From: Saccharothrix longispora
GTDB taxonomy: Bacteria > Actinomycetota > Actinomycetes > Mycobacteriales > Pseudonocardiaceae
Assembly: GCF_030852425.1 (NCBI RefSeq)
Contig: NZ_NSDM01000005.1
Span: forward strand, 1 to 64,000
Length of the DNA: 64,000 nt
Direction of reading: 5' to 3'
Shown: piece by piece, positions 16,374 through 25,299 of the stretch
Layout: each line of letters begins with the position of its first letter
Numbering within the stretch: the first letter of the stretch is position 1
Notes under the pieces: generated by a model
Seen by the model: only the letters and a program-made list of their open reading frames with translations
Database searches by the model: none
Told to the model about the DNA's origin: nothing
Translations under genes and position numbers: made by a program

Positions 16374-18187
16374 CACGACGGCACCGCCCGGTCCGCGCGC
16401 ACCGGGAACCCGTACCGCCGGGCGGCCACGTCGATCCAGTGGTCGAGCGCGGACGGCACGGCCGGGTCCACCCGCACCCTGGGCGGCAGCGCGAAACCGA
16501 CCGAGGCGAACGCGGGGTCGTCCCCGCCGGAGAACCCGGACGCCGCGTACGGCAGGGCGTCCCCGACCGGCGGCGGCACGGGCAGCGACACCAGCGCGCC
16601 GCGTTCCGCCACCGCCCCGGAGGCGTCCGGCGACACCGCGTCGGAGGCGTCCAGCGACACCGCGCCCGCCACGTGGTCGAGGTACTCGGCGGCCAGCGCC
16701 ACGTCCTCCACCGCCCGGATCGCCAGGAACGCCGACCGCGTCGCGGGCGCGGACGCCAGCGCCGCCCACCGCTCGCGCAGCGGCCCGTGCGGGAACCTCT
16801 GCCGCACCGCCTCCGCCGCGAGCGCGGCGGGCAGCGCCAGGTCCAGGGCCCGCGCGCCCAGCGCCCGCCGCTCCTCCCCCGTCGCCGCCGCCGCGCGGCG
16901 CACCAGCGCGTCCGCGCGCCACCACGCCATGCCGAGCGCCACGTGCCACAGCCCGGCCGCCTCGCACACCTCGGCGGCCTCGGCGTAGCAGGACTCGGCG
17001 GCGGCGAACTCCCCGACGGCCTCCAGCGCCGCGCCGCGCACCTGCCGGACGGCCACGACCTCCAGCGGTGAGGCGTCGTCGCCGAACAGGTCGAGCACGC
17101 GGTCCAGCAGCGCCACCGCGTCACCCGGCCGACCGCGCGACACGGCCACCGCCGCGCGGCCGTGCAGGCACACCGCCTGCCGGCGGGGGTCGTCGGCCAG
17201 CAGAGCGGCCTCTTCGTACAGCGCGTCGGCCCGGTCGGGGTCGGCGGCCAGGTACGCCACCCGCCCCGCGCCCACCAGCGCGACGAACTCGCCCTCGACG
17301 TCCCCGGTGGCCGCGCACAGCTCGCGCGCCAGGTCCAGGTGCCCGGCCGCCGAGGCCAGGTCGCCGGTGCCGCTCGCGACCTCGGCGAGGGTCTTGTGCA
17401 CGAAGGCGGCGAGCTGCGGCAGGTCCGCGTACGCGAGGTCCAGGGCGTGCCGCGCCTCCGCGTCGGCCTCGGCGTACCAGCCGCCGGCGGCCAGCACGAG
17501 CGCCCGCACGGCCCGGACGACCGCCTCGGCCGCTCCCTGCCCGACCCGTGCCGACGCCTCGTCCAGGTCGGCCAGCGCCTCCGGCAGCCGGACCTGCCCG
17601 AGCAGCCACAGCGCCCGCGCCACGAGCACCCCGACCAGCGGGTCGCCCCGGTCCTCGGCGAGCCGCCGGTGGGTCCCGGCGCGCGCGGTGTCGCCCGCCT
17701 CCTCGGCGAGCGCGGCCAGGTTGGCGTGCAGGTTCGCCAGCAGGTGCGGCGCGTGGTGGGCGGCGAGCGCCGCGGTCTCCACGGCGTCCCGCTCCGCCTC
17801 GGCCGACCGCCCGACCATCACCAGCAGCGCCACGCGGGTGGTGCGCAGCACGGCCTCGTCGGCGGGGTCGGCGCCCATCAGGGCCTGCTCGACGTCCCAC
17901 CACGCCTCGTCCCAGCGGCCCAGCCACGGCAGGACGTCCGCGCGGGCGGCGACCAGGGAGGCCCGCATCGCCCCGTCGTCCAGGGCGAGGGCCTCGGTCA
18001 GCAGCTCCACGGCCCGTTCCCGCTCGCCGAGCAGGTCCACGACCTGCGCGAGGTTCAACAGCGCCTGCGGGCGCTCGGCGGGGGCCACCACGTCGAGGGC
18101 CGCTTCGAGCACGGTGCGCGCGGCCGGCAGGTCGCCGTCCGCGGCCAGCAGCACGCCCCGGTCGTTCAGGTCCTTCCAGGGGGTCAC
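16370..18187 (-). CDS. TPR-repeat protein partner of the CHAT protease
   Basis: A 605-residue, almost wholly alpha-helical protein rich in Ala and Leu, with successive TPR-like helix pairs from residue 5 to about 480 (ALLNLAQVVDLLGERERAVELL style, in units of roughly 34-40). The final 120 residues are Pro/Gly-rich and include VSLPVPPPVGDALP and a Trp-containing tail. There is no membrane segment or signal peptide. GTGA overlaps join it to the 326-residue gene upstream and the CHAT gene downstream. TPR proteins beside CHAT proteases usually serve as sensor or scaffold. Confidence 0.85.
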   Translation of the reverse strand: MTPWKDLNDRGVLLAADGDLPAARTVLEAALDVVAPAERPQALLNLAQVVDLLGERERAVELLTEALALDDGAMRASLVAARADVLPWLGRWDEAWWDVEQALMGADPADEAVLRTTRVALLVMVGRSAEAERDAVETAALAAHHAPHLLANLHANLAALAEEAGDTARAGTHRRLAEDRGDPLVGVLVARALWLLGQVRLPEALADLDEASARVGQGAAEAVVRAVRALVLAAGGWYAEADAEARHALDLAYADLPQLAAFVHKTLAEVASGTGDLASAAGHLDLARELCAATGDVEGEFVALVGAGRVAYLAADPDRADALYEEAALLADDPRRQAVCLHGRAAVAVSRGRPGDAVALLDRVLDLFGDDASPLEVVAVRQVRGAALEAVGEFAAAESCYAEAAEVCEAAGLWHVALGMAWWRADALVRRAAAATGEERRALGARALDLALPAALAAEAVRQRFPHGPLRERWAALASAPATRSAFLAIRAVEDVALAAEYLDHVAGAVSLDASDAVSPDASGAVAERGALVSLPVPPPVGDALPYAASGFSGGDDPAFASVGFALPPRVRVDPAVPSALDHWIDVAARRYGFPVRADRAVPSW

Positions 18188-19164
18188 CGGGCCGCCCGCT
18201 CGGTGAGCGTCGCGGTCGGCGAACCGGCGCGGGAGCGCGCGTAGGCGAGGATCGCGGCCCGGCGCTCCTCGGCGTCGGGCGCGGGCGGGACGGGTTCGGC
18301 GAAGCCCGGCGCGTACACGACCGGCACCCGGCGGTCCGGCGGGAGCAGCAGCAGCGAGGCCGGCACGGGCGCCGAACCGGTGACGCGGCCCAGGTCGTCG
18401 GTCGAGTCCAGCGGCACGTCGACGCCGGCGAAGCGGGCCGCCAGCCGCGTCCTCCCCGGGCCGCCGACGACGGTGACGTCGAGGAACGTGCCGCCCTGCC
18501 GCCGCACGACGGCCCACTCGGCGGGCGCGGCGGCGTCCACCGCGCCCTGCGGCACCAGCGCCCAGTCCACGGGGGACTGTCCGGACAGGACGGTCACACC
18601 CGCGCGCGGACCGGTCCCGCCCGCCGCCAGGGCGTAGGAGGACCGGGTGGGCGCGGGGTCGCGCACGACACCGGAGTCCTCGGCCAGCTCGGCCACCCGG
18701 AGTGCCAGGCCCGGGTCCGGCACGTCGCCCACGACCTCCGCGACCGCCCGCGCGGTCGCGTCCGGGTCGTCGAGCAGGTGCTCCGCGGCGGAGGTCGCGA
18801 CGGCCCGTTCCGCGGCCAGCAGCACCGGGTCCAGCGCCGGCACCCCGGCCGTGGCCGACGCGGGCCACCACGCCCGCGCCCACGTCAGCTGGGCCAGCAC
18901 CCGGCACGCGTCGCGCACCGGCAGGTCACCGCCCACCGGCACGTCCACCTCGTCCGCTCCGCCGAGGACGTCCGCCGCCGCGTCCCCGTAGACCTCCCAC
19001 AGCCAGTCGGCCGCCCGCTCCGGGTCGTCCACCCGCGCGGCGGGCGGCCCGTCCACCAGCACGTCCCACGCCAGCACCGCCCCGGCCGCCTCGACCAGCG
19101 CCGTGCGCTCGGGCAGCTCCGGCCAGTCGCCGACCACCAGGGTCCGACCCCGCGTCACCCTCAC
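18184..19164 (-). CDS. Unrecognised 326-residue protein of the CHAT operon
   Basis: No family is recognised. The protein starts RGRTLVVGDWPELPERT and has an alpha-helical first half (helices rich in Ala/Asp around residues 60-170). The beta-rich second half has strands such as WAVVRRQGGTFLDVTVVGG and RRVPVVYAPGF. There is no signal peptide or membrane helix. It overlaps both neighbours by GTGA. Position upstream of a TPR protein and a CHAT protease makes it a candidate cleavage target, toxin or sensor for the system; this is inference from order only. Confidence 0.75.
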   Translation of the reverse strand: MRVTRGRTLVVGDWPELPERTALVEAAGAVLAWDVLVDGPPAARVDDPERAADWLWEVYGDAAADVLGGADEVDVPVGGDLPVRDACRVLAQLTWARAWWPASATAGVPALDPVLLAAERAVATSAAEHLLDDPDATARAVAEVVGDVPDPGLALRVAELAEDSGVVRDPAPTRSSYALAAGGTGPRAGVTVLSGQSPVDWALVPQGAVDAAAPAEWAVVRRQGGTFLDVTVVGGPGRTRLAARFAGVDVPLDSTDDLGRVTGSAPVPASLLLLPPDRRVPVVYAPGFAEPVPPAPDAEERRAAILAYARSRAGSPTATLTERAAR

Positions 19165-20414
19165 GCCCCGGCCTCCCGCTCCAGGACCGACCGCAGCCGG
19201 TCGCGCTGGTCCAGGATCACCGACCGCAGCACGCCGTCGAGCACGTCCCACACCTCGTCGGCGGTCACCGGGTCGTGCCGCAGCTCACGGCCGTGCACCC
19301 GCACCCACAGCCGCCGCAGGTACGCCTCGCGCACCGCGCGCACGTCGGCACGCACCCCCGGCGGCACGGCGGCCGGCCCCCGCAGCGCCCGGTGCACGTA
19401 CGCCTCGCGCTCCCAGCGCAGCCGCAGCCGGGCCGCCGCGCCGCCCGGCGCACCCGTCGGCGCGCCCACCAGGTCGGCCGACGCCTCGCGGCCCAGCACC
19501 AGCACCACCCGGCTCTCCTCGACCGCGAGCTGCCAGGGACCCGCCGACCGCCCGATCTCCCGCCGCACGAGCGAGGGCACGTCGTCCAGCCCGGCCCGCG
19601 CCGCGGCGTTGGTCAGCGGCAGGAACAGGCGTTCCACGATCGACCGGTCGAACGGCTTGGGCAGGGTCCGGGTGGACGCGCCCGCGCCCAGCTCGGGGCG
19701 GCACGGCCGGTCGCGGTCGGTCAGGCCGTGCGCGAGGGCGACGCCCGGCGCCCCCAGGTCGGCCGCGCCGGCGGTGCCCGTGGCGTGCTCGACCAGCGCC
19801 CCGAACAGCGCCCGGTCCGGCGCCGAGGCGCAGGTGGCGAGGAAGTCGGCGGTCGCCGGCGGCAACCGGGTGGGTCGGGGCGCGGCCATCGCCGCCCACG
19901 TGGCGTGCAGCAGCCGGGTCAGCTCGCCCGCGTTGGCGGCGTCGGTGACGAAGTCGCGCAGGCCCGCGACCGTGGGTCCCTGCCGGTCGTGCACGTCGGC
20001 GAGCACGGCCCGGGCTCGTGCCGCCGCGTCCGGGCCCGGTTCGCCGTGCCCGGTGGCCAGCTCGAAGCAGCGCTGGAAGTACAGGTCCTGCGGGTTGCCC
20101 TCGGTGATCCGCAGCCGGCGGCGCTCCTTCTTCAGCACCAGGAACCAGCTCGCGGTGGCCGCCAGCACGGGCCCGGCCCCCGCGACGCGGGCGCGCAGCG
20201 CGTCGACGTGCTCCACGGCCACCGCGCCCGCCGCGAACTCGGGGTGCCGCACGGGCCGCAGCACGAGCGGGTCGAGCAGCAGCTTCACCGTGCGGGCCAG
20301 CGGACGCCCCGCGGCCCCGCTCAACGGCGCGACCGCGTCGCCCAGCTCCGCCCACGCCTGCGCGATCAGCAGACCGCGCGGCAACGTCGCCGTCCCGGTC
20401 TTCGCGGTGGTCAC
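19161..20414 (-). CDS. Unrecognised 417-residue protein, first gene of the CHAT operon
   Basis: No family is recognised. The protein is mostly helical, with two near-adjacent segments of note: WFLVLKKERRRLRITEGNP followed by QDLYFQRCFELA (residues 100-125), and a C-terminal half rich in Arg with VHRALRG and RLWVRVHGRELRHDPVTADE. There is no membrane segment. The GTG start at 20414 lies seven bases after TAGGCT, so the operon message is probably leaderless. Its stop overlaps the next gene (GTGA). High basic content leaves nucleic-acid or large-complex binding open, but nothing decides it. Confidence 0.72.
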   Translation of the reverse strand: MTTAKTGTATLPRGLLIAQAWAELGDAVAPLSGAAGRPLARTVKLLLDPLVLRPVRHPEFAAGAVAVEHVDALRARVAGAGPVLAATASWFLVLKKERRRLRITEGNPQDLYFQRCFELATGHGEPGPDAAARARAVLADVHDRQGPTVAGLRDFVTDAANAGELTRLLHATWAAMAAPRPTRLPPATADFLATCASAPDRALFGALVEHATGTAGAADLGAPGVALAHGLTDRDRPCRPELGAGASTRTLPKPFDRSIVERLFLPLTNAAARAGLDDVPSLVRREIGRSAGPWQLAVEESRVVLVLGREASADLVGAPTGAPGGAAARLRLRWEREAYVHRALRGPAAVPPGVRADVRAVREAYLRRLWVRVHGRELRHDPVTADEVWDVLDGVLRSVILDQRDRLRSVLEREAGA

Positions 20415-20427
20415 GGGTTCGAGCCTA
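20415..20427 (-). promoter_or_regulatory. Leaderless promoter of the CHAT operon
   Basis: On the - strand, TAGGCT (20427-20422) fits the TANNNT -10 consensus and ends seven bases before the GTG at 20414, so the transcript should begin at or next to the start codon. No clear -35 is visible. Confidence 0.5.
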
Positions 20428-20495
20428 GCCGTTCCTGTGATCGGTAGGAGCGGGTCGCGCCCGACGCTGGCACCACCACGGACCAGGGAGACCCG

Positions 20496-21533
20496 ATGTA
20501 CGAGATGCCGGAGCAGTACACGCCGGTGGCGCCCTACGAGACGCCGCCACGACCCCGTCGCCGGGTGGCGCCGCTCGCGCTGCTGCCGCTGGTGCTGTTC
20601 GCGGCCGCGTTCTTCGGCGGGTCCTACCTGCTGTCGCCGGAGCCGGACGTGGAGGTGGGCCCTGGGTTCGGGTTCGCCCGGGTCGACGGCCGCCAGGCGG
20701 TGCTGGTGCCCTACGGGCGGCACGGGCCGCGCGGGATGTTCCAGCTGATGGCGCAGGACGTGTTCCAGGTGCGGCTCGCGGCCGTCGACACCGCGTCCGG
20801 CGAGCTGCTGTGGGACGCGCAGCTGTCCGACCGGCTGATCTGGGAGGCGACCGTGCTGGCCGCCGGTGAGCGGTACGCCTACCTGGCCACGGACTCCGGG
20901 CTGGTCGTCGTCTCCCTGGCCGACGGGTCGGTGGTGGCCGGCGGCGCGGACGTCGTGGGCGAGGCGTACGTGGCGTCGCCGACCGCCTACGCCCACGACC
21001 CGGACGGGCGGCGGGTGGTGGCGCTGGACGCGAACGGCGTCGTGCTCGCCGTGCCGCTCGACGGTGTCGAGGCCGTGCCCGTCGAGCCCGGGCCGTGGGC
21101 GCAGCGCCTGTCCGGGAACAACGTCCCGCCGCCACCGCCCACCGCCCGCGAGGTGCGCCTCGGCGCGGAGGTGCTGGCGCTGCGCGACCTGCCGGTGGGC
21201 GGCGTGCTGGTCCGCACCCCGGGTGACGTGCCGGTCTGCGACACCGTGTTCCACGGCGCGGCGCTGCTGGCCGGGGCCGCCCCGGCCGGTCACGTGCTCG
21301 TGCAGCACCAGCCGTCGGTCAACGACCGGGGCACCGCGCTCAGCGCCGTGTCCCTGGCCACCGGCCGGGTCACCGCCACCGTCGGCACCGGCGCGGCGGC
21401 GACCCGCGCGGTCACCGGTCCGGACGGCACGACCGCCGTGGCCGCCGGTGACGGCCTGGTCATCGCCCGGGCCGACGGCTCGCTCGCCGACCTGGCCGTC
21501 GGCGGGACCGACTTCTTCGGCAACCCCACCTGA
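20496..21533 (+). CDS. Membrane-anchored beta-propeller-like protein (PA2928-family-like)
   Basis: A 345-residue protein with one membrane anchor (about residues 26-46) after a Pro-rich cytoplasmic head. The extracytoplasmic part repeats strand patterns such as TASGELLWDAQLSDRLIW and YAYLATDSGLVVVSLADG that resemble PQQ-like propeller blades. I believe this is the PA2928 family, whose function is not known. CAGGGAG upstream supports the ATG. It is followed 14 bases later by another membrane protein gene and is probably co-transcribed with it. It diverges from the CHAT operon. Confidence 0.78.
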   Translation: MYEMPEQYTPVAPYETPPRPRRRVAPLALLPLVLFAAAFFGGSYLLSPEPDVEVGPGFGFARVDGRQAVLVPYGRHGPRGMFQLMAQDVFQVRLAAVDTASGELLWDAQLSDRLIWEATVLAAGERYAYLATDSGLVVVSLADGSVVAGGADVVGEAYVASPTAYAHDPDGRRVVALDANGVVLAVPLDGVEAVPVEPGPWAQRLSGNNVPPPPPTAREVRLGAEVLALRDLPVGGVLVRTPGDVPVCDTVFHGAALLAGAAPAGHVLVQHQPSVNDRGTALSAVSLATGRVTATVGTGAAATRAVTGPDGTTAVAAGDGLVIARADGSLADLAVGGTDFFGNPT

Positions 21534-21547
21534 GAGAGGACGTCCCG

Positions 21548-22327
21548 ATGAGGATCTTCGCGTGGACCACCCTGTTCGTCTGCCTGGCGCTGACCGGTGT
21601 CTGGCTGCACGGCGGCCTGACCGGTGAGGACGGGTTCGCCTGGTTGAACGGCTGGCTGACCGGCCCGGCGCTGCTCGTGTCCGCCGTGCCGACCGTGTTC
21701 GCGGTCTCCCGGGCCGTCGACGGCAGCTTCGCGGCGCTGCGCGGCGGCGTGCCCCACGAGTTCCGCGGGGCGCCCGTCGGCATCGGCACCGTGGTCGCCG
21801 TCTCCCGCACCGGCGTGAGCGTCGACGACCAGCCGCAACTGGCCATCCGGCTCCAGGTGGACACCCCGGACGGCCGGTCGTTCCCGGCCACCGCGAAGCA
21901 GGTCGTGGACCTGACCGAGCTGGGCGCGGTGCAGCCCGGGGCGATCCTGCCGGTCCGCTACCTGCCCGACGGCCGCGCGGCGCTGGCCACCGACGCGCCG
22001 CAGCACGAGCTCCAGCGCGCCCTGGACCTGGTGCAGGTGGCGAAGGGCCACGTCACGCCCCGGCAGCTGCACATCTCCGAGCACGGCGTGGACGCGCAGG
22101 CGGTGGTGCTGGCGATGGCCCCGACCGGCGAGGTCCGCAACGGCCGGGTCGTCCTCCGGCTCGCGCTGCGCGTGACCCGCCCGGACGGCTCGGTGTTCGA
22201 CCTGACCCAGGAGAAGAACGCCCCGCCGAGCGCGGTTCCGGCGCTCCAGGTGGGCAGCCCCGTGCGGGTGAAGTACCTGCCGCACGACGAGTCGGAGGTG
22301 GCGCTGCTGATGTCCCTCGCCCCGTGA
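21548..22327 (+). CDS. Membrane protein with two DUF3592-like beta modules
   Basis: A 259-residue protein with two N-terminal membrane helices (residues 4-20 and 36-55). Two similar beta-rich modules follow, each ending in the same pattern: ILPVRYLPDG (first) and PVRVKYLPHD (second). That suggests an internal duplication, as in DUF3592-type proteins where the strand precedes a V-x-Y-x-P motif. GAGAGGA precedes the ATG. It lies 14 bases after the propeller-like gene. Function unknown. Confidence 0.75.
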   Translation: MRIFAWTTLFVCLALTGVWLHGGLTGEDGFAWLNGWLTGPALLVSAVPTVFAVSRAVDGSFAALRGGVPHEFRGAPVGIGTVVAVSRTGVSVDDQPQLAIRLQVDTPDGRSFPATAKQVVDLTELGAVQPGAILPVRYLPDGRAALATDAPQHELQRALDLVQVAKGHVTPRQLHISEHGVDAQAVVLAMAPTGEVRNGRVVLRLALRVTRPDGSVFDLTQEKNAPPSAVPALQVGSPVRVKYLPHDESEVALLMSLAP

Positions 22328-22341
22328 GGGGCGGCAGCACC

Positions 22342-22382
22342 GTGAGGGGCGGGCGGGGCCAGGGGGCCCGCCCGCTCCTCAC
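22342..22382. terminator. Long GC-rich hairpin terminator
   Basis: GTGAGGGGCGGGCGGG on the left arm pairs with the complementary arm ending CCCGCTCCTCAC at 22382, with one mismatch and a short loop. It lies just after the membrane-protein stop and before the convergent sodC-like gene. The remaining bases up to 22517 hold no gene. Confidence 0.7.
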
Positions 22383-22517
22383 GCTGCGGTGGGCGGGTAT
22401 CACTGGCGCGCGATCACGGAGAACTCCCGGTCGAGCACGGCGCCGCAGGACGCCCGCGCCCGCCGGGTCCGTGACCGATCAAGGTCGGGTACCGCCCTCG
22501 TCCGGCGGCGGGACCGG

Positions 22518-23150
22518 TCAGGCCCCGGTGAACGGCGCGGTGAGGCAGGCGACCCGACCGCCGGCGCTGCCCGCCTGGCCGGGCTCGGTGGCGGTGGCCT
22601 CCTTCTCGTGCACCACGATCGACGCGGGCGCGCGGTCCCCGAAGCCGAACGGCACGGTGGTCTCCGTGCTGCCCGCGCCCTGCGCGTCGGTGGTCAGGTC
22701 CAGCCAGATCTCGTTCTGCGGGTTGGCGTACGTCGGGTCCGTGGACGGCTTGTCCGGGCCCGCGGCCGGGTCCTGGTCGTGCTGGTAGTGCGGACCGGCG
22801 TCCGCCCCGGTCTCCCCGCACGGCTCGGTGTGCGCGTGCACGGCGTAGCCGCGGTCGGGCTGGAGGCCGTCGACCAGCAGCCGCACGGTCGTCGAGCCCT
22901 CGCCCTCGGCGACCTGGAGTTCCAGCTCCGCGCCGGGCGGGGCGGCCACCGGGTCGTAGGTGAACGCGACGTCCGCCGACGAGACCTCCGCCAGCACGCC
23001 CACGTGCCGGTTGGTCACCTCGGACGGCGGCGCGGACTGCGGCGTCGACCCCGACCCGGACGCGGTCGTGCCCGGCGCGGCCCCGTCGTTCCCCCCGCCG
23101 CACCCCACTGCGGTGCACAGCGCCGCGACCAGCACGATGCCGACGCGCAT
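22518..23150 (-). CDS. sodC: SodC-like Cu/Zn superoxide dismutase family lipoprotein
   Basis: A 210-residue exported protein with a lipobox (TAVGC, residue 17), so it is a lipoprotein. The mature part has a Cu/Zn-SOD-like pattern: HxH in YAVHAHTEPCG, histidines in AGPHYQHD, a further ligand-like histidine in IVVHEK, and a C-terminal RVAC cysteine that could pair with the EPCG cysteine. The loop is shorter than in classical enzymes and the zinc site is not obvious, so a copper-only or inactive form is possible. Its likely role is protection against extracellular superoxide. Confidence 0.78.
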   Translation of the reverse strand: MRVGIVLVAALCTAVGCGGGNDGAAPGTTASGSGSTPQSAPPSEVTNRHVGVLAEVSSADVAFTYDPVAAPPGAELELQVAEGEGSTTVRLLVDGLQPDRGYAVHAHTEPCGETGADAGPHYQHDQDPAAGPDKPSTDPTYANPQNEIWLDLTTDAQGAGSTETTVPFGFGDRAPASIVVHEKEATATEPGQAGSAGGRVACLTAPFTGA

Positions 23151-23461
23151 GGTGACTTCCCCCTTCGGCTGCCCGATGTCGTCACCGATCCGGCTACCCT
23201 CGTCACTGGGCGTGAAACGTCGGCCGGACGACCCGGCCGCACGCCGGTTCGGCGCACCGAACCGGCGGTCCGCACCGCGACCCGCCGGTCGGGAAGCCCG
23301 GTGACCGGATTGCCCCGCCGCGCAGCGCGGGCACCGCTCCGGCACCAGCGGTTGCCGCTCCGCCCCGGTTCAAACCCGCCACGCTGCGACGACTTCGGGG
23401 TGCGAGCCGTTCGGCGGAAGCCGGTGGAGGAGCCGCGAGAGCTGTTCTAGCGTCTGCCGGC
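23151..23461. promoter_or_regulatory. Divergent sodC / 23462 intergenic region
   Basis: 311 bases without a gene. GCCGGTTCG (23243-23251) and CGAACCGGC (23258-23266) form a perfect 9-base inverted repeat with a 6-base loop, near the middle. TAGCGT at 23448-23453 is a -10 that ends eight bases before the GTG at 23462, predicting a leaderless message. No -35 stands out on either strand. Confidence 0.45.
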
Positions 23462-24175
23462 GTGACCGCCGAACAACGATTAGCCCTGGTCGCCCCCAGT
23501 GGCGACCAGGTCACCGTGACGCTGCCGGACACCGCGCCGGTGTCGAGCGTGGCCGCCGCCGTGCGGTTCGCCGGAGGCTCCTACGGCACCGGTTTCCAGA
23601 TCGGCCCGCGTGGCTACCACGACTTCGCCTGCACGCACGTCGCACCAGCGACCACCACCGACCGCTTCCTCGTGCACGGTCGTGAGGTCGTGGTCGCCGA
23701 GGCCCGCGACGGCGAGTCGTCGGTGGCCACGCTGATGGGCTCCTACCACGAGCTGATGACCGTGTACGCGGGTCCGGCGCCGCGCCGCGAACGGGTGTTC
23801 GCCCTGTTCGGCTCACTGCGCGTGGACGACCGGGTGCCGGGCATGGTCGTCGCGCCCCGTGCCGAGACGCTGCTCGGCACGATGAGCGAGCACGTCGTGG
23901 TCGTGGTGCGCGACTTCGGGACGGTGTCGATCCCCGGCCCCCGCCAAGCGCGCGACCACGTCCCGGCGCACGCCGGCGCGCCCACCCGGCACGGCGAGGT
24001 GTGGAAGGTCGCGCTGCCCGGCGCGGAGGGCTCGACCAGGCCGGCGGACCACGCGTTCGTGCTGGGCTGCGCCCGGGGCGTGGCCGAGGTGCGGCTCGCC
24101 GACTCGCCGCACCGGACCGACCGGGAGCGCCTGGACTGGCTGGACGGCATCGCCGTCGCGTGGAGCGCGCCGTGA
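23462..24175 (+). CDS. Unrecognised 237-residue cytoplasmic protein, first gene of a redox-like cassette
   Basis: No family is recognised. The protein has no signal or membrane segment, and alternates short strands (EVVVAEARDGESSV, HVVVVVRDFGTVSIPG) with few helices. The GTG start is predicted to be leaderless, and the stop overlaps the next gene by GTGA, so it belongs with the thioredoxin-like and Tat-exported proteins that follow. It might supply or bind a factor for their maturation; that is only position-based. Confidence 0.7.
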   Translation: MTAEQRLALVAPSGDQVTVTLPDTAPVSSVAAAVRFAGGSYGTGFQIGPRGYHDFACTHVAPATTTDRFLVHGREVVVAEARDGESSVATLMGSYHELMTVYAGPAPRRERVFALFGSLRVDDRVPGMVVAPRAETLLGTMSEHVVVVVRDFGTVSIPGPRQARDHVPAHAGAPTRHGEVWKVALPGAEGSTRPADHAFVLGCARGVAEVRLADSPHRTDRERLDWLDGIAVAWSAP

Positions 24176-24639
24176 ACCCCGGCACGGCGTTCGCCGTCTT
24201 GACGTGGGTCGCGATCCTCGTGCTGTTCCTGGGTCTCGCCGCCGTGCTGCGGGAGGTGCGGCTGCTGCGCGCGACCGTGGCGCGCGACCCCGGCGGGTTC
24301 TCCTCGGCCCAGCCGGACCTGGTGCTGGGTCCGCGGTTCGCCGGGCGCGTGGTGCTGGCCGCGGACTCCGGCTGCCCGCTGTGCGTGGCGGTGGCGCGGC
24401 GGCTCGCCGACGCGGTGCTGCTCACCCACGAGTCACCGGACGTGTGGGACACGCGGCTGGACGTGGTGCGCGACCGCGAGGCGTGGCGGGTCGTGTCGCA
24501 CCTCGCGCCGCCCGTGCTGATGCTCGTCGACGCCGCCGGGCGGGTGGCGCGGGTGGTGCTGCCGGTGCGAGAGGAGCAGGTGGACGACGTGCTCGACGAG
24601 TGGGGGGTGCGCGGTGATCGCGTTCGACTCGATCCCTGA
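24172..24639 (+). CDS. Membrane-anchored thioredoxin-like protein (MauD-like)
   Basis: A 155-residue protein with an N-terminal anchor (about residues 5-25) followed by a coiled stretch LREVRLLRATV and a thioredoxin-type redox motif ADSGCPLCVAV (CxxC). The cis-Pro region HLAPPVLML fits the fold. This layout resembles MauD and TlpA, extracytoplasmic thiol oxidoreductases that assist disulfide formation in a partner protein. The downstream gene encodes a Tat-exported protein with six cysteines, the obvious client. It overlaps both neighbours. Confidence 0.77.
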   Translation: MNPGTAFAVLTWVAILVLFLGLAAVLREVRLLRATVARDPGGFSSAQPDLVLGPRFAGRVVLAADSGCPLCVAVARRLADAVLLTHESPDVWDTRLDVVRDREAWRVVSHLAPPVLMLVDAAGRVARVVLPVREEQVDDVLDEWGVRGDRVRLDP

Positions 24640-25159
24640 CCTGACCGGTCCCGCGCCGGGCCCCGGGCGCAGCACCGCGCTGAGCGGCCTGAGGCCGTCA
24701 CGGCGGCGGACCGTGCTCAAGGCCGTGGCGCTGGGCGCGCTGACCATCGGGTCGGCCGCGCTCACCCTGCCCGGCCGCGCCCGCGCGGAGACCGGCCCGA
24801 ACGCGCTGACCGGCTGGGACCGCACGGACTGCCGCGACGCCTACCCCACCGGTTACCCGGAGGACGGCGACACCGGCGGCGAGTTCGTCGGCACGTACGC
24901 CGCCTGCTACGCCGGGGCGTGGCGCAGCAGCGAGTTCTGCGAGGGCGGCTGGCACAAGTACGGCACGGTGACCGCCGGCGACGTGCAGGTCGACCACATG
25001 CCGGTCGCCACCACGTGCGGCACCGTGACCGCCAAGAACGCCTGGCGCTGGACCACGCCGGACGGCCGGGTGTACCGCTGCTCCGACGGGTTCAGCACCT
25101 ACTGGGGCGGTGGGCACACCGGGCAGACCTACCTGACGATCTGCCGGGCCAGGGTCTGA
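24614..25159 (+). CDS. Tat-exported small protein with six cysteines
   Basis: A 181-residue protein. A long Tat signal (SRRRTVLKAVALG, cleavage near ARA at residue 58) exports it folded. The mature ~120 residues carry six cysteines (TDC, AAC, EFC, TTC, YRC, TIC) and several Trp/Tyr, including KNAWRW and DGFSTYWGGGHTG. Export by Tat and neighbouring MauD-like and polytopic proteins recall the methylamine dehydrogenase light chain, which needs disulfides and tryptophan modification. The similarity is in layout; I cannot claim homology. GTG overlaps the previous gene by 26 bases. Confidence 0.75.
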   Translation: MIAFDSIPDLTGPAPGPGRSTALSGLRPSRRRTVLKAVALGALTIGSAALTLPGRARAETGPNALTGWDRTDCRDAYPTGYPEDGDTGGEFVGTYAACYAGAWRSSEFCEGGWHKYGTVTAGDVQVDHMPVATTCGTVTAKNAWRWTTPDGRVYRCSDGFSTYWGGGHTGQTYLTICRARV

Positions 25160-25281
25160 TGCCGTGGCACCCGCTCGTCCTCGCCGCCGCGCTCACCGCC
25201 GCGTCGGCGGGCGGCGCGGCGCTCGCGCCGTGGCTGTTCGTCGGCGTCACCGCCGGGTTCGCCACGTCCGGCTCCACTTGA
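25159..25281 (+). CDS. Small single-TM ORF (40 residues)
   Basis: An ATG overlaps the previous stop (TGATG) and opens a 40-residue ORF with one membrane-type segment (LVLAAALTAASAGGAALAP). It may be a true small membrane subunit of the cassette or a read-through artefact. Its codon use resembles its neighbours. Confidence 0.4.
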   Translation: MPWHPLVLAAALTAASAGGAALAPWLFVGVTAGFATSGST

Positions 25282-25299
25282 AGCCGGAACTCGGCCGAC

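Noticed and set aside
15934-20748. 1,604-residue open frame on the + strand across the CHAT operon
   Set aside because: It is a low-complexity Arg/Pro/Ala translation antisense to five overlapping genes with family motifs; a typical shadow frame in high-GC DNA.
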